64,000 bases of DNA from the NCBI GenBank assembly GCA_965260935.1, contig OZ253374.1, forward strand, positions 682,001-746,000, given 5' to 3'. The position numbers and the translations under genes are program-made. Below, one piece after another: positions 6,621 to 15,941 of the stretch; within the stretch, counting starts at the first letter, position 1, and each line of letters starts with the position of its first letter. Origin of the DNA: JBBROS01 sp965260935 (GTDB lineage: Bacteria; Pseudomonadota; Alphaproteobacteria; Acetobacterales; Acetobacteraceae). The notes beneath the pieces are model-generated. The model saw only the letters and a list, made by a program, of their open reading frames with translations. It searched no databases and was not told the origin of the DNA.

Positions 6621-9419
6621 TTAATGCGCCGCCGCCCAGTTCGCCCCTGTCCCCGTTTCCACGACCAACGGCACGGAAATGGTCGCCGCGCCTTCCATTA
6701 CCGTCTGCGCCACCTGCGCTGTTTCCGCCGCTTCCGCTTCCGGCGCTTCGAACAGCAGCTCGTCGTGCACTTGCAGCAGCATCCGCGCCGACAGCCCGGC
6801 ATCGCGCAAGGCCGCGGGCAGGCGCACCATCGCCGTCTTGATGATGTCCGCTGCCCCCCCTTGCAGCGGGGCGTTGATGGCCTGGCGCTCGGCGTAAGCG
6901 CGGCGCTGCGCCATCTTCTCCTTGATGCCGGGCACCCAGCAGCGGCGGCCGAAGGGGGTCAGGACGTAGCCGTGGATGCGGGCCTCCTCCTTGGTGCGCT
7001 CCATGAAGGCGCGGATGCCGGGGTAACGCTGGAAATAGGCGTCGATGTAGAGCTTGGCCTCGCCCGGTTCGATCTGGAGCTGGCGGGCGAGGCCGAAGGC
7101 GCTGATGCCGTAGATGATGCCGAAGTTGATCGCCTTGGCGCGGCGGCGGGTCGCGCCGTCCATGCCGGCCATCGGCACGCCGAACACCTCGGAGGCGGTG
7201 CGGGCGTGGATGTCCTGGCCGGTGGCGAAGGCCTCTTTCAACGGGGCGATGTCGGCGACGTGGGCCATGAGGCGCAGCTCGATCTGGCTGTAGTCGCAGG
7301 AGACCAGGACGTGGCCGGGCTCGGCGATGAAGGCCCGGCGGATGCGGGCGCCCTCCTCGGTGCGGATCGGGATGTTCTGCAGGTTGGGGTCGGTGGAGGA
7401 AAGGCGTCCGGTGCTGGTGATCGCTTGGGCGAAGCTGGTGTGGACGCGGCCGGTTTCGGGGTTGATTTCCTGGACCAGCGCCTCGGTGTAGGTGGAGCGG
7501 AGCTTGCTGAGCTGACGCCAGTCGATGATGCGGGCGGGCAGCTCATGGCCCTGGTCGGCGAGGGATTGCAGGACGGAGACGTCGGTGCCCCACGCGCCGC
7601 TGGCCATGCGCTTGCCGCCGGGGAGCCTCATCTCGTCGAACAGGATCTCGCCGAGCGCCTTCGGGCTGCCGAGGTTGAAGGCGCGGCCGGCGAGGGCGTG
7701 GATGCCGGTTTCCATGGCAGCCATGCGCCCGGCGAAGTCGGCGGACATGCGGCGGAGCTCCTGTTCGTCCACCTTCACGCCGGCGCGTTCCATGGCCATG
7801 AGCACGGGGATGAGGCGGCGTTCCTGCTGCTCGTAGAGGGCGAGGCTCTTGCTCGTGCGCAGGCGGGGGCGCAGGGCGTGCCAGAGGCGCAAGGCCACGT
7901 CGGAGTCCTCTGCGCCGTATTCGGTGGCGCGGCCGAGCGGGACTTGGGCGAAGGGGATGCGGCTGCGCCCGGTGCCGGTGACGCTGTCGTAGCTGATGGG
8001 CTTGTGGCCGAGGTGCTTGACGGAGAGTTCATCGAGGCCGTGGCCGTGCGCGCCGGCTCCTTGGGCGTAGGAGACCAGCATGGTGTCGTCCACCGGGCCG
8101 ATGTTCTCCAGCCCGGCGCGGGCGAGGACCATGGCGTCGTACTTGGCGTTGTGCGCTACCTTCAGCACGGCGCGGTCGTGCAGCAACGGGGCGAGGGCGG
8201 CGAGGGCGGCGTCCGGGCCGATCTGCTGCAAGGGGGCCGGGGCGTCCGGGGCCGGGGCGTCGAGCGTGCCTTGGCCGTCGGCGGGCGGGTTGAGGTGGCG
8301 GAGCGGGACGTAGCAGGCGCGGCCGGGGGCGGTGGCGAGGGACACGCCGACGAGGTTGGCGCGCATGGCGTCGAGGCTGTCGGTCTCGGTGTCGAAGGCG
8401 ACCACGCCGGCGGCGCGGGCCTCGGCGATCCATTCGGCGAGGCGGGCTTCGGTGGAAACGCATTCGTAGGGGCCGAAGGGGGGCTGTGCGGCGGCGTCTT
8501 GCTGGGCCGGCGGCTCGTCGGGGGCGGGGGCGGGGGTGCCGCCATCGAGGCCGAGGCGGGCGACGGTGCTGCGGAAGCCCATGTTGAGCAGCCAGGCGGT
8601 GAGGGCCGGGCGGTCCGGCTCCTTGGCGCGGAGGGCTTCGAGCGGCATGGGGAGCGGCACGTCGCAGGACAGCTCGACCAGCTTGCGGCTGATGCGGGCA
8701 TCGTCCGCGTGCCGGATCAGCATGTCGCGGCGCTTGCTGGGCTTCATGCCGGGGGCGGCTTCGAGGACGGCTTCGAGGCTGCCGTATTCCTGGATAAGCT
8801 GGGAGGCGTTCTTGGGGCCGATGCCGGGGACGCCGGGGACGTTGTCCACGCTGTCGCCCATCAGCGCCTGGACCTCGACGACCTGGTTCGGAGGGACGCC
8901 GAACTTCTCCATGACCTCGGCCGGGCCGATGGGCTTCTGCTTGATCGGGTCCTGCATGGCGACGCGCTCGCCCACGAGCTGCATCAGGTCCTTGTCGGAG
9001 GAGACGATGGTGGTGCGGAACCCGGCCTCGGTCGCCGCACAGGCGTAGCTGGCGATGAGGTCGTCGGCCTCGAACATGTCGAGCTCGATGGCGGGGACGC
9101 CGAAGGCGGCGGTGGCGTCGCGCACCAGGGCGAATTGCGGGACCAGCTCGGGCGGCGGCTCGGGGCGCTGGGCCTTGTACTTGTCGTAGAGGTCGTTGCG
9201 GAAGGTGGTGCGCCCGGCGTCGAACACGACGGCGACGTGGGTGCCCTCGTGGTTCTGCAGCAGGCGGCCCAGCATGTTGCTGAAGCCGAACACGGCGTTG
9301 ACCGGGACGCCGCCCGGCCCGTTCATCGGCGGCAGGGCGTGGAAGGCGCGGAAGATGAAGCCCGAGCCGTCGATCAGGATCAGGTGCGGGGCGGGTTCGG
9401 CGCCGCTCGCGTCGGGCAT
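6621..9419 (-). CDS. polA: DNA polymerase I
   Basis: A 932-residue family A polymerase with all three domains. The 5' nuclease domain starts at LILIDGSGFIFRAFHALPPM and carries the helix-hairpin-helix GVPGIGPKNASQLIQEYGS. A 3'-5' exonuclease domain follows with an intact VVAFDTETDSLDAM active site, so proofreading is likely retained. The polymerase domain has motif A (CDYSQIELRLMAH), motif B (RRAKAINFGIIYGIS) and motif C (LLQVHDELLFE). Its roles are Okazaki-fragment maturation and repair synthesis. The start ATG directly abuts the stop of the upstream zinc-finger gene, so the two are probably cotranscribed. Confidence 0.97.
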   Translation of the reverse strand: MPDASGAEPAPHLILIDGSGFIFRAFHALPPMNGPGGVPVNAVFGFSNMLGRLLQNHEGTHVAVVFDAGRTTFRNDLYDKYKAQRPEPPPELVPQFALVRDATAAFGVPAIELDMFEADDLIASYACAATEAGFRTTIVSSDKDLMQLVGERVAMQDPIKQKPIGPAEVMEKFGVPPNQVVEVQALMGDSVDNVPGVPGIGPKNASQLIQEYGSLEAVLEAAPGMKPSKRRDMLIRHADDARISRKLVELSCDVPLPMPLEALRAKEPDRPALTAWLLNMGFRSTVARLGLDGGTPAPAPDEPPAQQDAAAQPPFGPYECVSTEARLAEWIAEARAAGVVAFDTETDSLDAMRANLVGVSLATAPGRACYVPLRHLNPPADGQGTLDAPAPDAPAPLQQIGPDAALAALAPLLHDRAVLKVAHNAKYDAMVLARAGLENIGPVDDTMLVSYAQGAGAHGHGLDELSVKHLGHKPISYDSVTGTGRSRIPFAQVPLGRATEYGAEDSDVALRLWHALRPRLRTSKSLALYEQQERRLIPVLMAMERAGVKVDEQELRRMSADFAGRMAAMETGIHALAGRAFNLGSPKALGEILFDEMRLPGGKRMASGAWGTDVSVLQSLADQGHELPARIIDWRQLSKLRSTYTEALVQEINPETGRVHTSFAQAITSTGRLSSTDPNLQNIPIRTEEGARIRRAFIAEPGHVLVSCDYSQIELRLMAHVADIAPLKEAFATGQDIHARTASEVFGVPMAGMDGATRRRAKAINFGIIYGISAFGLARQLQIEPGEAKLYIDAYFQRYPGIRAFMERTKEEARIHGYVLTPFGRRCWVPGIKEKMAQRRAYAERQAINAPLQGGAADIIKTAMVRLPAALRDAGLSARMLLQVHDELLFEAPEAEAAETAQVAQTVMEGAATISVPLVVETGTGANWAAAH

Positions 9420-9629
9420 CTAGTGGCCGGCCATGTCGCCCGCGCCCTCGTTGAGCACGAAGATGCGCGAGCAGTACGGGCAGAAGGTTTGGACGTGGTC
9501 GATATGCAGCCAGACGCGGGGATGGCCGAGCGGGCCGGTTCCGCCGTCGCAGGCGACGGTGCGGCTGTCGACGTACTGGGTCTCGGGGGTGCCGCGGGCG
9601 GGGGTGGGCGTGTCGGCGCCGAATGGCAT
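9420..9629 (-). CDS. Zinc-finger domain protein (zf-CHCC, NDUFS6-like)
   Basis: A 69-residue protein with a Cys...His...Cys-x2-Cys arrangement: VACDGG, GHPRVWLHID and FCPYCSRIF. This matches the zf-CHCC family, which includes the complex I subunit NDUFS6 and short alphaproteobacterial homologues. In these the cysteines and histidine bind one zinc. A complex I accessory role is known for the mitochondrial member and only inferred here. The stop codon is immediately next to the polA start. The hydrolase gene starting at 9660 diverges from it with about 30 bases between. Confidence 0.85.
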   Translation of the reverse strand: MPFGADTPTPARGTPETQYVDSRTVACDGGTGPLGHPRVWLHIDHVQTFCPYCSRIFVLNEGAGDMAGH

Positions 9630-9659
9630 GGTGTTCTCGATGGCGTTGGGGTGGGGAGC

Positions 9660-10679
9660 ATGATACGCGTGCCGACCGTGAGTTCAACCGTGCGCGCCTT
9701 TTTCTGCGGTCTTCTCGTTCTCCTGCTCGCGTCCTGCACGGGTTTGCCGCGCCTGGGGGTCCCGGTGACGCCCGTGCCGGCCTTTTTGCGGCAGGCGGAC
9801 GACGTGTTCACGATGCCGGACGGCGCGCGGTTGCCGGTCAAGACCTGGACGCCGATCGGCAGGCCGCGCGCCGTTATCCTGGCGCTGCACGGGTTCAACG
9901 ACAGCCGCGACGCGTGGGACCTGCCGGGGCCGACGCTGGCGCTGGCGGGCATGGCGGTGTTCGCGCCCGATCAGCGCGGGTTCGGCGCTGCGCCGGGCCG
10001 CGGCTTCTGGCCGGGGGCGCGGGTGCTGGCCGACGACGCCCGGTCCATGCTGGAGACGCTGCGGCTGCGCTACCCGGGCGTGCCGCTCTATGCGATGGGG
10101 GAGAGCATGGGCGGGGCGGTGCTGATGACGCTCGCGGGCCGGGCGGACGCGCCGGCGGTGGACGGGTGGATCCTGCTGACGCCGGCGGTTTGGGGGCGCA
10201 AGCAGATGGGAATCGCGATCAGCAGCGGGCTTTGGCTGGTTTCCAGCGCCCTGCCCGGCCTGAGCGTGACCGGGGCCGAGATCCCGCTCAAGATCATGGC
10301 GAGCGACAACCGCGAGGCGTTGCTGAAGCTGGCGCACGATCCGCTGACGATCCGCCGCACGCGGTTCGACACGCTGCGCGGGCTTGCCGACCTGATGGAC
10401 GACGCGCAGGCGGCCGCCCCGCGCCTGCGTGGCCGCGTGTTCGCGCTTTACGGCGCGGAGGACCACGTGGTGCCGGAGGACGCGGCGGCGCGGGCCTGGT
10501 CGCGGATGCCGACGGGGACGCGGTTCGGGTTCTACCGGCAGGGGTATCATTTGCTGCTGCGCGACGTGAACCGGGCTCTGCCGACGGGGGACGTGATCTC
10601 GTGGATCGAGCGCCCGGGCGACTGGCTTCCGTCGGGCGCGGATGTCTCGGCGGCGAGCTGGGAGGCGACGCGTTATTGA
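9660..10679 (+). CDS. Alpha/beta hydrolase (lysophospholipase-like lipoprotein)
   Basis: A 339-residue hydrolase. The N-terminus holds a signal peptide with a good lipobox (LLLASC), so the protein is probably lipid-anchored. The fold has an oxyanion loop (ALHGFNDS), the nucleophile elbow GESMGGAV, an acid in YGAEDHVVPE and the catalytic histidine in GYHLLLRD. The family resembles monoacylglycerol lipase/lysophospholipase (Hydrolase_4). I chose ATG 9660 because it gives the signal peptide; the frame is open far upstream only as an artefact antisense to polA. It ends 43 bases before tRNA-Arg. Substrate unknown. Confidence 0.88.
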   Translation: MIRVPTVSSTVRAFFCGLLVLLLASCTGLPRLGVPVTPVPAFLRQADDVFTMPDGARLPVKTWTPIGRPRAVILALHGFNDSRDAWDLPGPTLALAGMAVFAPDQRGFGAAPGRGFWPGARVLADDARSMLETLRLRYPGVPLYAMGESMGGAVLMTLAGRADAPAVDGWILLTPAVWGRKQMGIAISSGLWLVSSALPGLSVTGAEIPLKIMASDNREALLKLAHDPLTIRRTRFDTLRGLADLMDDAQAAAPRLRGRVFALYGAEDHVVPEDAAARAWSRMPTGTRFGFYRQGYHLLLRDVNRALPTGDVISWIERPGDWLPSGADVSAASWEATRY

Positions 10680-10722
10680 CGGGTTTGCAAGGCGGGCTGG
10701 GACGGGTTATTAGGTGGGTGCG

Positions 10723-10799
10723 GGACCCGTAGCTCAGCTGGATAGAGCGTTGCCCTCCGAAGGCAAAGGCCGGACGTTCGAATCGTCTCGGGTCCGCCA
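10723..10799 (+). tRNA. tRNA-Arg (anticodon CCG)
   Basis: The sequence folds as a full cloverleaf. The acceptor stem GGACCCG pairs with CGGGTCC, followed by discriminator G and an encoded CCA (10797-10799). The D arm starts GCTCAGCTGGATAGAGC, the anticodon stem is TTGCC/GGCAA with loop CTCCGAA giving CCG, and the T loop is TTCGAAT. The gene is followed by integration debris, a common situation at arginine tRNA genes. Confidence 0.96.
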
Positions 10800-10846
10800 A
10801 TTTTTTCAAGGGGTTAGGAGCTTTGGTTGAGGCTCCGAGATTGGGC

Positions 10847-10866
10847 TAGCTACCATATAGCTACCA
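10847..10866. repeat. Direct repeat TAGCTACCA downstream of tRNA-Arg
   Basis: TAGCTACCA occurs at 10847-10855 and again at 10858-10866, an 11-base period. Short direct repeats of this kind are found as integrase arm sites near tRNA attachment sites. Together with the truncated hsdM and transposase fragment next door it suggests the edge of a decayed integrated element. No integrase gene is present. Confidence 0.4.
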
Positions 10867-10909
10867 GCAACGGCCTGATTGTTGCGGCTAATCGGTGCAT
10901 CGCCGGCCT

Positions 10910-11635
10910 TTATCCCAGGCGCGCGGCAATGGCTCGGAACCGGGCGAGCGCCATTTCCAACTCCTCCGCGATCTCCGCGGGGGGCGGCAGGGTTGAAGGA
11001 TCGGTTGCTCCCTTCGCCTTGAGCCAAGTCAGGTTCAGGTCCATTCGCTCCCGCGCGGCAAGTTCCGCATAAGGGTAGCAGTGCCAGCGCTCAACGGCTT
11101 CGTCCGCTTGCCGGCGCTGCCGATTCTCAAGCCGTGCGAGCTGCACGAACTCTTCAAGGTTGCTTTGGCGCAGCGGCCTTTCTTTCAGGGTGAAACGTTT
11201 GTCGGTGCGCAGGTCATAGACCCATAGCGCTTCCGTCCACGGCTCTGCCCGGCGCGGCCGGCGGTCAAAGAACAGGACGTTCGCTTTCACGCCCGGACGG
11301 TAGAAAATGCCGGTGGGCAGGCGCAGCATGGTGTGGCAATCGAACTCGGACAGCAGCCGGCGGCGGATGCGCTCGCCTGCGCCGGCCTCGAACAGCACGT
11401 TGTCGGGCACCACCACGGCGGCGGCGCCGCCTTCGTCCAGCACCGTCATGCAGTGCTGCAAGAAATTGAGCTGCTTGTTGCCCGTGGTCTCGGTGAAGTC
11501 GGTGCGCTGGTAGTCCTCGCGCTCGGTCTCGGCCTCGCCGTCGCCGGTGAACACGCGCACGCTCTGCTTGCGGCCGAAGGGCGGGTTGGTCAGGATCAAG
11601 TCCCAACGGTCGCCGGGGGCGGACAGCAAGGCGTC
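10910..11635 (-). pseudogene. hsdM: Truncated type I restriction-modification methylase (HsdM C-terminal half)
   Basis: About 240 residues of an N6-adenine methyltransferase of the type I HsdM family. DLILTNPPFGRK is the NPPF catalytic motif. It is followed by NKQLNFLQHCM, GGAAAVVVPDNVLFE and a C-terminal helical tail (AEELEMALARFRAIAARL) typical of HsdM. The N-terminal specificity-contact and SAM-binding parts are missing. The reading frame runs into the antisense strand of a transposase fragment at about 11635, so the gene was cut there. No hsdS or hsdR remains in the window. Even if expressed it lacks the SAM-binding motif and should be inactive. Confidence 0.82.
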
Positions 11636-11938
11636 CGTGGATCGCAATACGCATCCGAGGCGTGTCGCGAGCTGCTGGCGGCTCATGGGCTGGTGGGCTC
11701 GATGAGCCGACGCGGCAACCCATACGATAATGCCAAGGCTGAGAGCTTCATGAAGATGCTCAAGGTCGAAGCCGTCTACCTGGCTGCCTGCGAGACGTTC
11801 GAGGACGTCACCGCTGACCTTCCGCGGTTTATCGACGAGGCCTACAACTCACGACGGCTGCATTCCGCCTTGGGCTGTCTCAGCCCCGTGCAGTTCGAGG
11901 ATCAACACGCCCAGCAGACGGTCAAAACGGCAGCCTGA
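11636..11938 (+). mobile_element. IS3-family transposase fragment (OrfB C-terminus)
   Basis: About 100 residues of an IS3-type DDE transposase remain. The fragment begins at RGSQYASEACRELLAAHG. It continues through SRRGNPYDNAKAESFMK, which holds the last catalytic glutamate, and ends with NSRRLHSALGCLSPVQFED. Both catalytic aspartates and the whole of OrfA are gone. The left boundary coincides with the breakpoint of hsdM on the other strand. A remnant of the element's right end may follow the stop codon. Confidence 0.85.
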
Positions 11939-12252
11939 CCCTGTCCACCCCCAGGGACGCACTCCAGACGTCGATGCGGCGGCATATAATGGCGTGCGCT
12001 TGGCGCAGCGCCGGTTGCCTTCTCGACCGGAGCGGCGCATGTCCAGATCGTGGCGCCTTCGAGCTGACGGCCCGAGAAACGAGCGCCGCGGCGTCAAGCG
12101 GGCTTGCGGCGCCGTTGGCAGTAAGCTCGATTGGCATGAGGCTTCCCGGCAAGCGTCGGTTTTGGGCAGGAAGGGTGAGCCGAGCTCATGCCTTGCGGCT
12201 TCGCTATCCCCGCATCATTCGCCGTGATAACCAGCGTGCCGGAGGAACGCCG
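11939..12252. other. Intergenic scar between IS fragment and sugar ABC operon
   Basis: There is no recognisable gene in these 314 bases. The first 30-40 bases after the transposase stop may be the element's terminal repeat, but the partner end is missing so this cannot be confirmed. A strong ribosome site GGAGGA at 12241-12246 belongs to the following transporter gene. Confidence 0.45.
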
Positions 12253-13755
12253 TTGTCCGAGCTCAAGTTCGAAGACATACGCAAGCGGTTCGGCGGCACC
12301 GAGGCGCTGAAAGGCATCAGCTTTGCCGTCCGGTCCGGCGAGGTGGTCGCCTTGCTGGGCGAGAACGGCGCCGGCAAATCCACCCTGATCAAGATCCTCG
12401 GCGGCATCCATCGCGCCGACGGCGGCGGCGTCTCGCTGGACGGCAAGCCCTATCTGCACGAGGCTAGGCGCGAGGCCGGGGCGACGCGTCCGGTCGCGTT
12501 CGTGCATCAGGACCTGGGGCTGATCGAGTGGATGACCGTCGCCGAGAACGTCGCCATCGCCAGCGCCTACCCAAGACGCACCGGGCGCGCGTGGGGGCCG
12601 GTCGATTGGCGGGCCGCGGACGCGCTCGCGGCAAAGGCGCTGGGCGGCATCGGCGCGGGCATCGACCCCCAGGCGCGGGTGTCATCGCTGTCCCGCACCG
12701 AGAAATCGCTGGTCGCCATCGCCCGCGTGCTGGTGACGCGGTGCGACTTCCTGGTGCTCGACGAGCCGACGGCGAGCTTGCCTGCCGATGAGGTCGAGAC
12801 CCTGTTCGCCGCGATCCGCCGGATGCAGGCGGCGGGCGTCGGGCTGATCTACGTGTCGCACCGGCTCGACGAGGTGTTCCGCATCGCTGACCGCGTCGTC
12901 GTGCTGCGCGACGGGGCGCTGGCCGGCGAGCAGCGGGTCCAGGACACGTCGCCGGACGACCTGATCGGGCTGATCGTCGGCTCCGGCACGCTGAGATCGT
13001 ATCAGAAATCCGCGCCCACGCCCGGCCCGGGGGTGATCGAGGTGCGCCGGCTCCAGACCGGGGCTGCCGGACCGGTCGATTTCACCGTCGCCACCGGCGA
13101 GGTCCTGGGGCTGGCGGGGCTGCGCGGGGCCGGGCAGGAGGAGGTGGGGCGGGCGCTGTTCGGGGCCGTGCCGCACCGGGGCGAGGTGGTGATCGACGGG
13201 CACGCCGCCGATCTTTCCTCCGTGCGGAGCGCGTTCGCCGCCCGCATCGGCCTGGTGGCGCGGGACCGGGCCTCGGAGTCGGTCGCGCCCACGCTCTCGG
13301 TCCGCGAGAACCTGTTCCTCAACCCCGGGGCAAGCGGACGCGCGCTCTTCTCCGTCCTTTCCCGTGGGGCTGAAGCGGGGCGCGCGCGCGGCGTCGGCAA
13401 CAGCGTCGGCCTGCGCCCGAACGATCCCTCGCTGCCGATCGAGAGCCTTTCGGGGGGCAACCAGCAGAAAGTCGTGGTCGGGCGTTGGCTCGCGACCGGG
13501 CGGCGCTTGCTGATCCTGGAAGACCCGACCGCGGGCGTCGACGTCGGCGCGAAAGCCGAGATCTACCGGCTGATCGAGGCGGGCGTCCGCTCGGGCCTCG
13601 CCGTTGTCGTGGTCTCGACCGACTTCGAGGAGGTCGCCACGCTGTGCCACCGCGCGCTGGTGTTCAGCCGCGGCGTCATCAACGCCGAGATCGGCGGCCC
13701 GGCGCTCACGACCGAGGCGCTGATTGCCGCCGCCAGCATGTCGGAGGCGGCGTAG
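12253..13755 (+). CDS. Sugar ABC transporter ATP-binding protein (RbsA/MglA-type, two domains)
   Basis: A 500-residue tandem ATPase. The first domain has Walker A GENGAGKST and Walker B FLVLDEPTAS, but its signature (SSLSRTEKSLVAIARVL) departs from the usual LSxGQ. The second domain has the degenerate P-loop region typical of the family (GLAGLRGAGQEEV), then LSGGNQQKVVVGRWL and ILEDPTAGVDVG. I chose TTG 12253 because GGAGGA lies six bases upstream and the protein then starts at the family position (SELKFEDIRKRFGG). It powers uptake of a monosaccharide or polyol with the permease and binding protein that follow. The permease start is five bases past its stop. Confidence 0.92.
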   Translation: MSELKFEDIRKRFGGTEALKGISFAVRSGEVVALLGENGAGKSTLIKILGGIHRADGGGVSLDGKPYLHEARREAGATRPVAFVHQDLGLIEWMTVAENVAIASAYPRRTGRAWGPVDWRAADALAAKALGGIGAGIDPQARVSSLSRTEKSLVAIARVLVTRCDFLVLDEPTASLPADEVETLFAAIRRMQAAGVGLIYVSHRLDEVFRIADRVVVLRDGALAGEQRVQDTSPDDLIGLIVGSGTLRSYQKSAPTPGPGVIEVRRLQTGAAGPVDFTVATGEVLGLAGLRGAGQEEVGRALFGAVPHRGEVVIDGHAADLSSVRSAFAARIGLVARDRASESVAPTLSVRENLFLNPGASGRALFSVLSRGAEAGRARGVGNSVGLRPNDPSLPIESLSGGNQQKVVVGRWLATGRRLLILEDPTAGVDVGAKAEIYRLIEAGVRSGLAVVVVSTDFEEVATLCHRALVFSRGVINAEIGGPALTTEALIAAASMSEAA

Positions 13756-13759
13756 GGCG

Positions 13760-14800
13760 GTGAACTCGATCAAGTCCAACGCGCTGGAGCCGACCCGGTC
13801 CGAGCTGCGCGGCCTCGGCCCCGGCCAGGCTGTCCTCCGCCTGCTGCCGGTCTATGGCCTGCCGGTCATCATGGCGCTGCTGGCCGTGCTGTTCTCCGTG
13901 CTGCTGCCGGAAACGTTCCCGACCATGCTGAACCTGCGCTCGGTCATCTCCGACAAGGGCGTGATCGCCTTGCTGGCGCTGGCGGCGATGATCCCCATGA
14001 CGGCGGGCAAGATCGACCTCACCGTCGGCTACGCCATCGTCATCTGGCATATCCTGGCGATCAGCCTGCAAGCGGCGTTCGGCATCCCCTGGCCGCTCGC
14101 GGTGCTGGCCGTGCTGGCGCTCGGCGCGCTGGTCGGCGTCCTCAACGGGCTGCTGGTCGAGGTCGCCCGGATCGACTCGTTCATCGCCACGCTCGGGACC
14201 GGCACGGTGCTCTACGCCCTCGCCCTGTGGTATACCGGCGGACGGCAGGTGGTGGCGCCGCTGCCGCGCGGGTTCCTGGCCATCAACGGCACGCAGCTTT
14301 TCGGCCTGCCGATCGCCGGGACGTACGTGCTCGTGGTCGCCGTCGTGCTCTGGGCCATCCTCGAATACACGCCCGTCGGCCGCTATCTCTACGCCATCGG
14401 CGCGAGCCCGAGTGCTGCGGCGCTCAACGGCATCCCGGTCCGGCGCTTCACGGTCGGGGCCTTCGTGGCCTCCGGCGTCCTGACGGCGGCGGCCGGCGTG
14501 CTGCTGGCATCGAAGCTGCGGATCGGCCAGGCGAGCGTCGGGCTCGAGTACCTGCTGCCGGCGCTGGTCGGCGCGTTCCTCGGCTCCACCACCATCCGCC
14601 CGGGCCGGGTCAACGTGTGGGGCACCGTCGTTGGCGTGATGATCCTCGCGGTCGGCATTTCCGGCATCCAGCAGTTCGGCGGCTCGTTCTGGGTGGAGCC
14701 GATGTTCAACGGCATGACCCTGCTGGTCGCCATCGGCATCGCCGGCTACGCGCAGCGCCGCCGCGGCTCGGGCGGGCGGACAGCAAAGGCGGGCGACTGA
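13760..14800 (+). CDS. Sugar ABC transporter permease (RbsC-type)
   Basis: A 346-residue membrane protein with about eight to ten hydrophobic segments. It carries the family landmarks ALAAMIPMTAGKIDLTVG near residue 80 (the conserved GGIDLSVG-like loop) and a late YLLPALVGAFLGSTTIRPGR stretch. It pairs with the two-domain ATPase upstream as the translocation channel. Start: GTG 13760, directly behind the ATPase stop, so the two are cotranslated. The cytoplasmic N-terminus is somewhat long. The usual GGIDLS is here AGKIDLT, a modest variation that may mark a polyol-type subgroup; this last point is inference. Confidence 0.9.
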   Translation: MNSIKSNALEPTRSELRGLGPGQAVLRLLPVYGLPVIMALLAVLFSVLLPETFPTMLNLRSVISDKGVIALLALAAMIPMTAGKIDLTVGYAIVIWHILAISLQAAFGIPWPLAVLAVLALGALVGVLNGLLVEVARIDSFIATLGTGTVLYALALWYTGGRQVVAPLPRGFLAINGTQLFGLPIAGTYVLVVAVVLWAILEYTPVGRYLYAIGASPSAAALNGIPVRRFTVGAFVASGVLTAAAGVLLASKLRIGQASVGLEYLLPALVGAFLGSTTIRPGRVNVWGTVVGVMILAVGISGIQQFGGSFWVEPMFNGMTLLVAIGIAGYAQRRRGSGGRTAKAGD

Positions 14801-14831
14801 CGTCCCGCCGCACACGGAGGAGACCATCATC

Positions 14832-15929
14832 ATGCTGACACGCGCATTCTTGCTCGCGACGGTTCTCGCGCTGCCGGTTCATCTGGCGCGCGCCGACGCG
14901 TTCACCGACGAGGCGAAGGCCGTGGTGGCGAAAGCCAGCGCCCGGGCCGACAAATGGGACGGGCCGACCACCGGCCCGAAGGCGGCCAAGGGCAAAACGG
15001 TCGTGTTCGTGGCCGGCGACATGCGCAACGGCGGCATCCTGGGCGTGGCGCAGGGCGTGAAGGAGGCGGCCGGCGTGATCGGCTGGGGGTATCGGGCCAT
15101 CGACGGGCAGGGCTCGGTCTCGGGCCAGGCGTCGGCCTTGAGCCAGGCGATCGCGCTGAAGCCGGACGCCATCATCCTGGGCGGCAGCGACGCGGTGGAG
15201 CAGAAGGCGGGGCTTGAGAACGCGGCCAAGCAGGGCATCGTGGTCGTCGCCTGGCACGGCGGGCCGAAGCCGGGGCCGATGGAGGACAACCCGGTGTTCG
15301 CCAACGTCGTGACCGATTCGAACGAGGTGGCCCGCGTCGCGGCGATGAAGGCGATCGCCGATTCCGACGGCAAGGCGGGGGTCGTGATCTTCGCCGACTC
15401 GACCTACGCGATGGCCATCTCCAAGGGCCGGGCCATGGAGGCGGTGATCAAGAAGTGCGCCGGCTGCAAGGTGCTCGATTTCCAGGACACGCCGCTGGCC
15501 GACGTGTCCACCCGCATCCCCCAGCTCACCACGACGCTGCTGCAGCGCAACGGCGCGAAGTGGACCTACTCGCTGGCGATCAACGACCTGTATTACGACT
15601 TCATGCCGCCCTCGCTGTCGGCCGCCGGCATCCAGGGCGATGGCGCGCCGCACAACATCTCCGCCGGCGACGGCTCGGAGTCGGCGTTCCAGCGCATCCG
15701 CGCGCGCGATTACCAGATGGCGACCGTGCCGGAGCCGCTCGTGATGCAGGGATGGCAGGCGATCGACGAGACGAACCGGGCGTTCGCCCACGAGCAATGG
15801 TCCGGCTACGTCCCGGGCGTGCATCTCGTGACAGCGGAGAACATCGCCTTCGACGGCGGGCCGAAGAACGTGTTCGACCCGGACAACGGCTACCGCGGCG
15901 AGTATAAGAAGATCTGGGGGGCAAGGTAA
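14832..15929 (+). CDS. Sugar ABC transporter periplasmic binding protein
   Basis: A 365-residue secreted protein. The N-terminus MLTRAFLLATVLALPVHLARA is a cleavable signal peptide. The rest has the two-lobed PBP1/RbsB-like pattern, with KTVVFVAGDMRNGGILGVAQGV as the first strand-helix unit. QAIALKPDAIILGGSD follows, and the second lobe contains KAGVVIFADSTYAMAISKGR. A strong GGAGGAGA ribosome site precedes ATG 14832. It delivers the ligand to the permease/ATPase pair immediately upstream. The ligand is not identifiable; the family covers pentoses, hexoses and polyols. Confidence 0.88.
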   Translation: MLTRAFLLATVLALPVHLARADAFTDEAKAVVAKASARADKWDGPTTGPKAAKGKTVVFVAGDMRNGGILGVAQGVKEAAGVIGWGYRAIDGQGSVSGQASALSQAIALKPDAIILGGSDAVEQKAGLENAAKQGIVVVAWHGGPKPGPMEDNPVFANVVTDSNEVARVAAMKAIADSDGKAGVVIFADSTYAMAISKGRAMEAVIKKCAGCKVLDFQDTPLADVSTRIPQLTTTLLQRNGAKWTYSLAINDLYYDFMPPSLSAAGIQGDGAPHNISAGDGSESAFQRIRARDYQMATVPEPLVMQGWQAIDETNRAFAHEQWSGYVPGVHLVTAENIAFDGGPKNVFDPDNGYRGEYKKIWGAR

Positions 15930-15941
15930 CGCGCGTCAGGG

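Noticed and set aside
6561..9659. Very long plus-strand open frame opposite polA
   Set aside because: Its codons mirror polA in a GC-rich genome and its composition (Gly/Ala/Val/Asp-rich) is that of an antisense shadow. Only the final 340 codons, from 9660, are a real gene.
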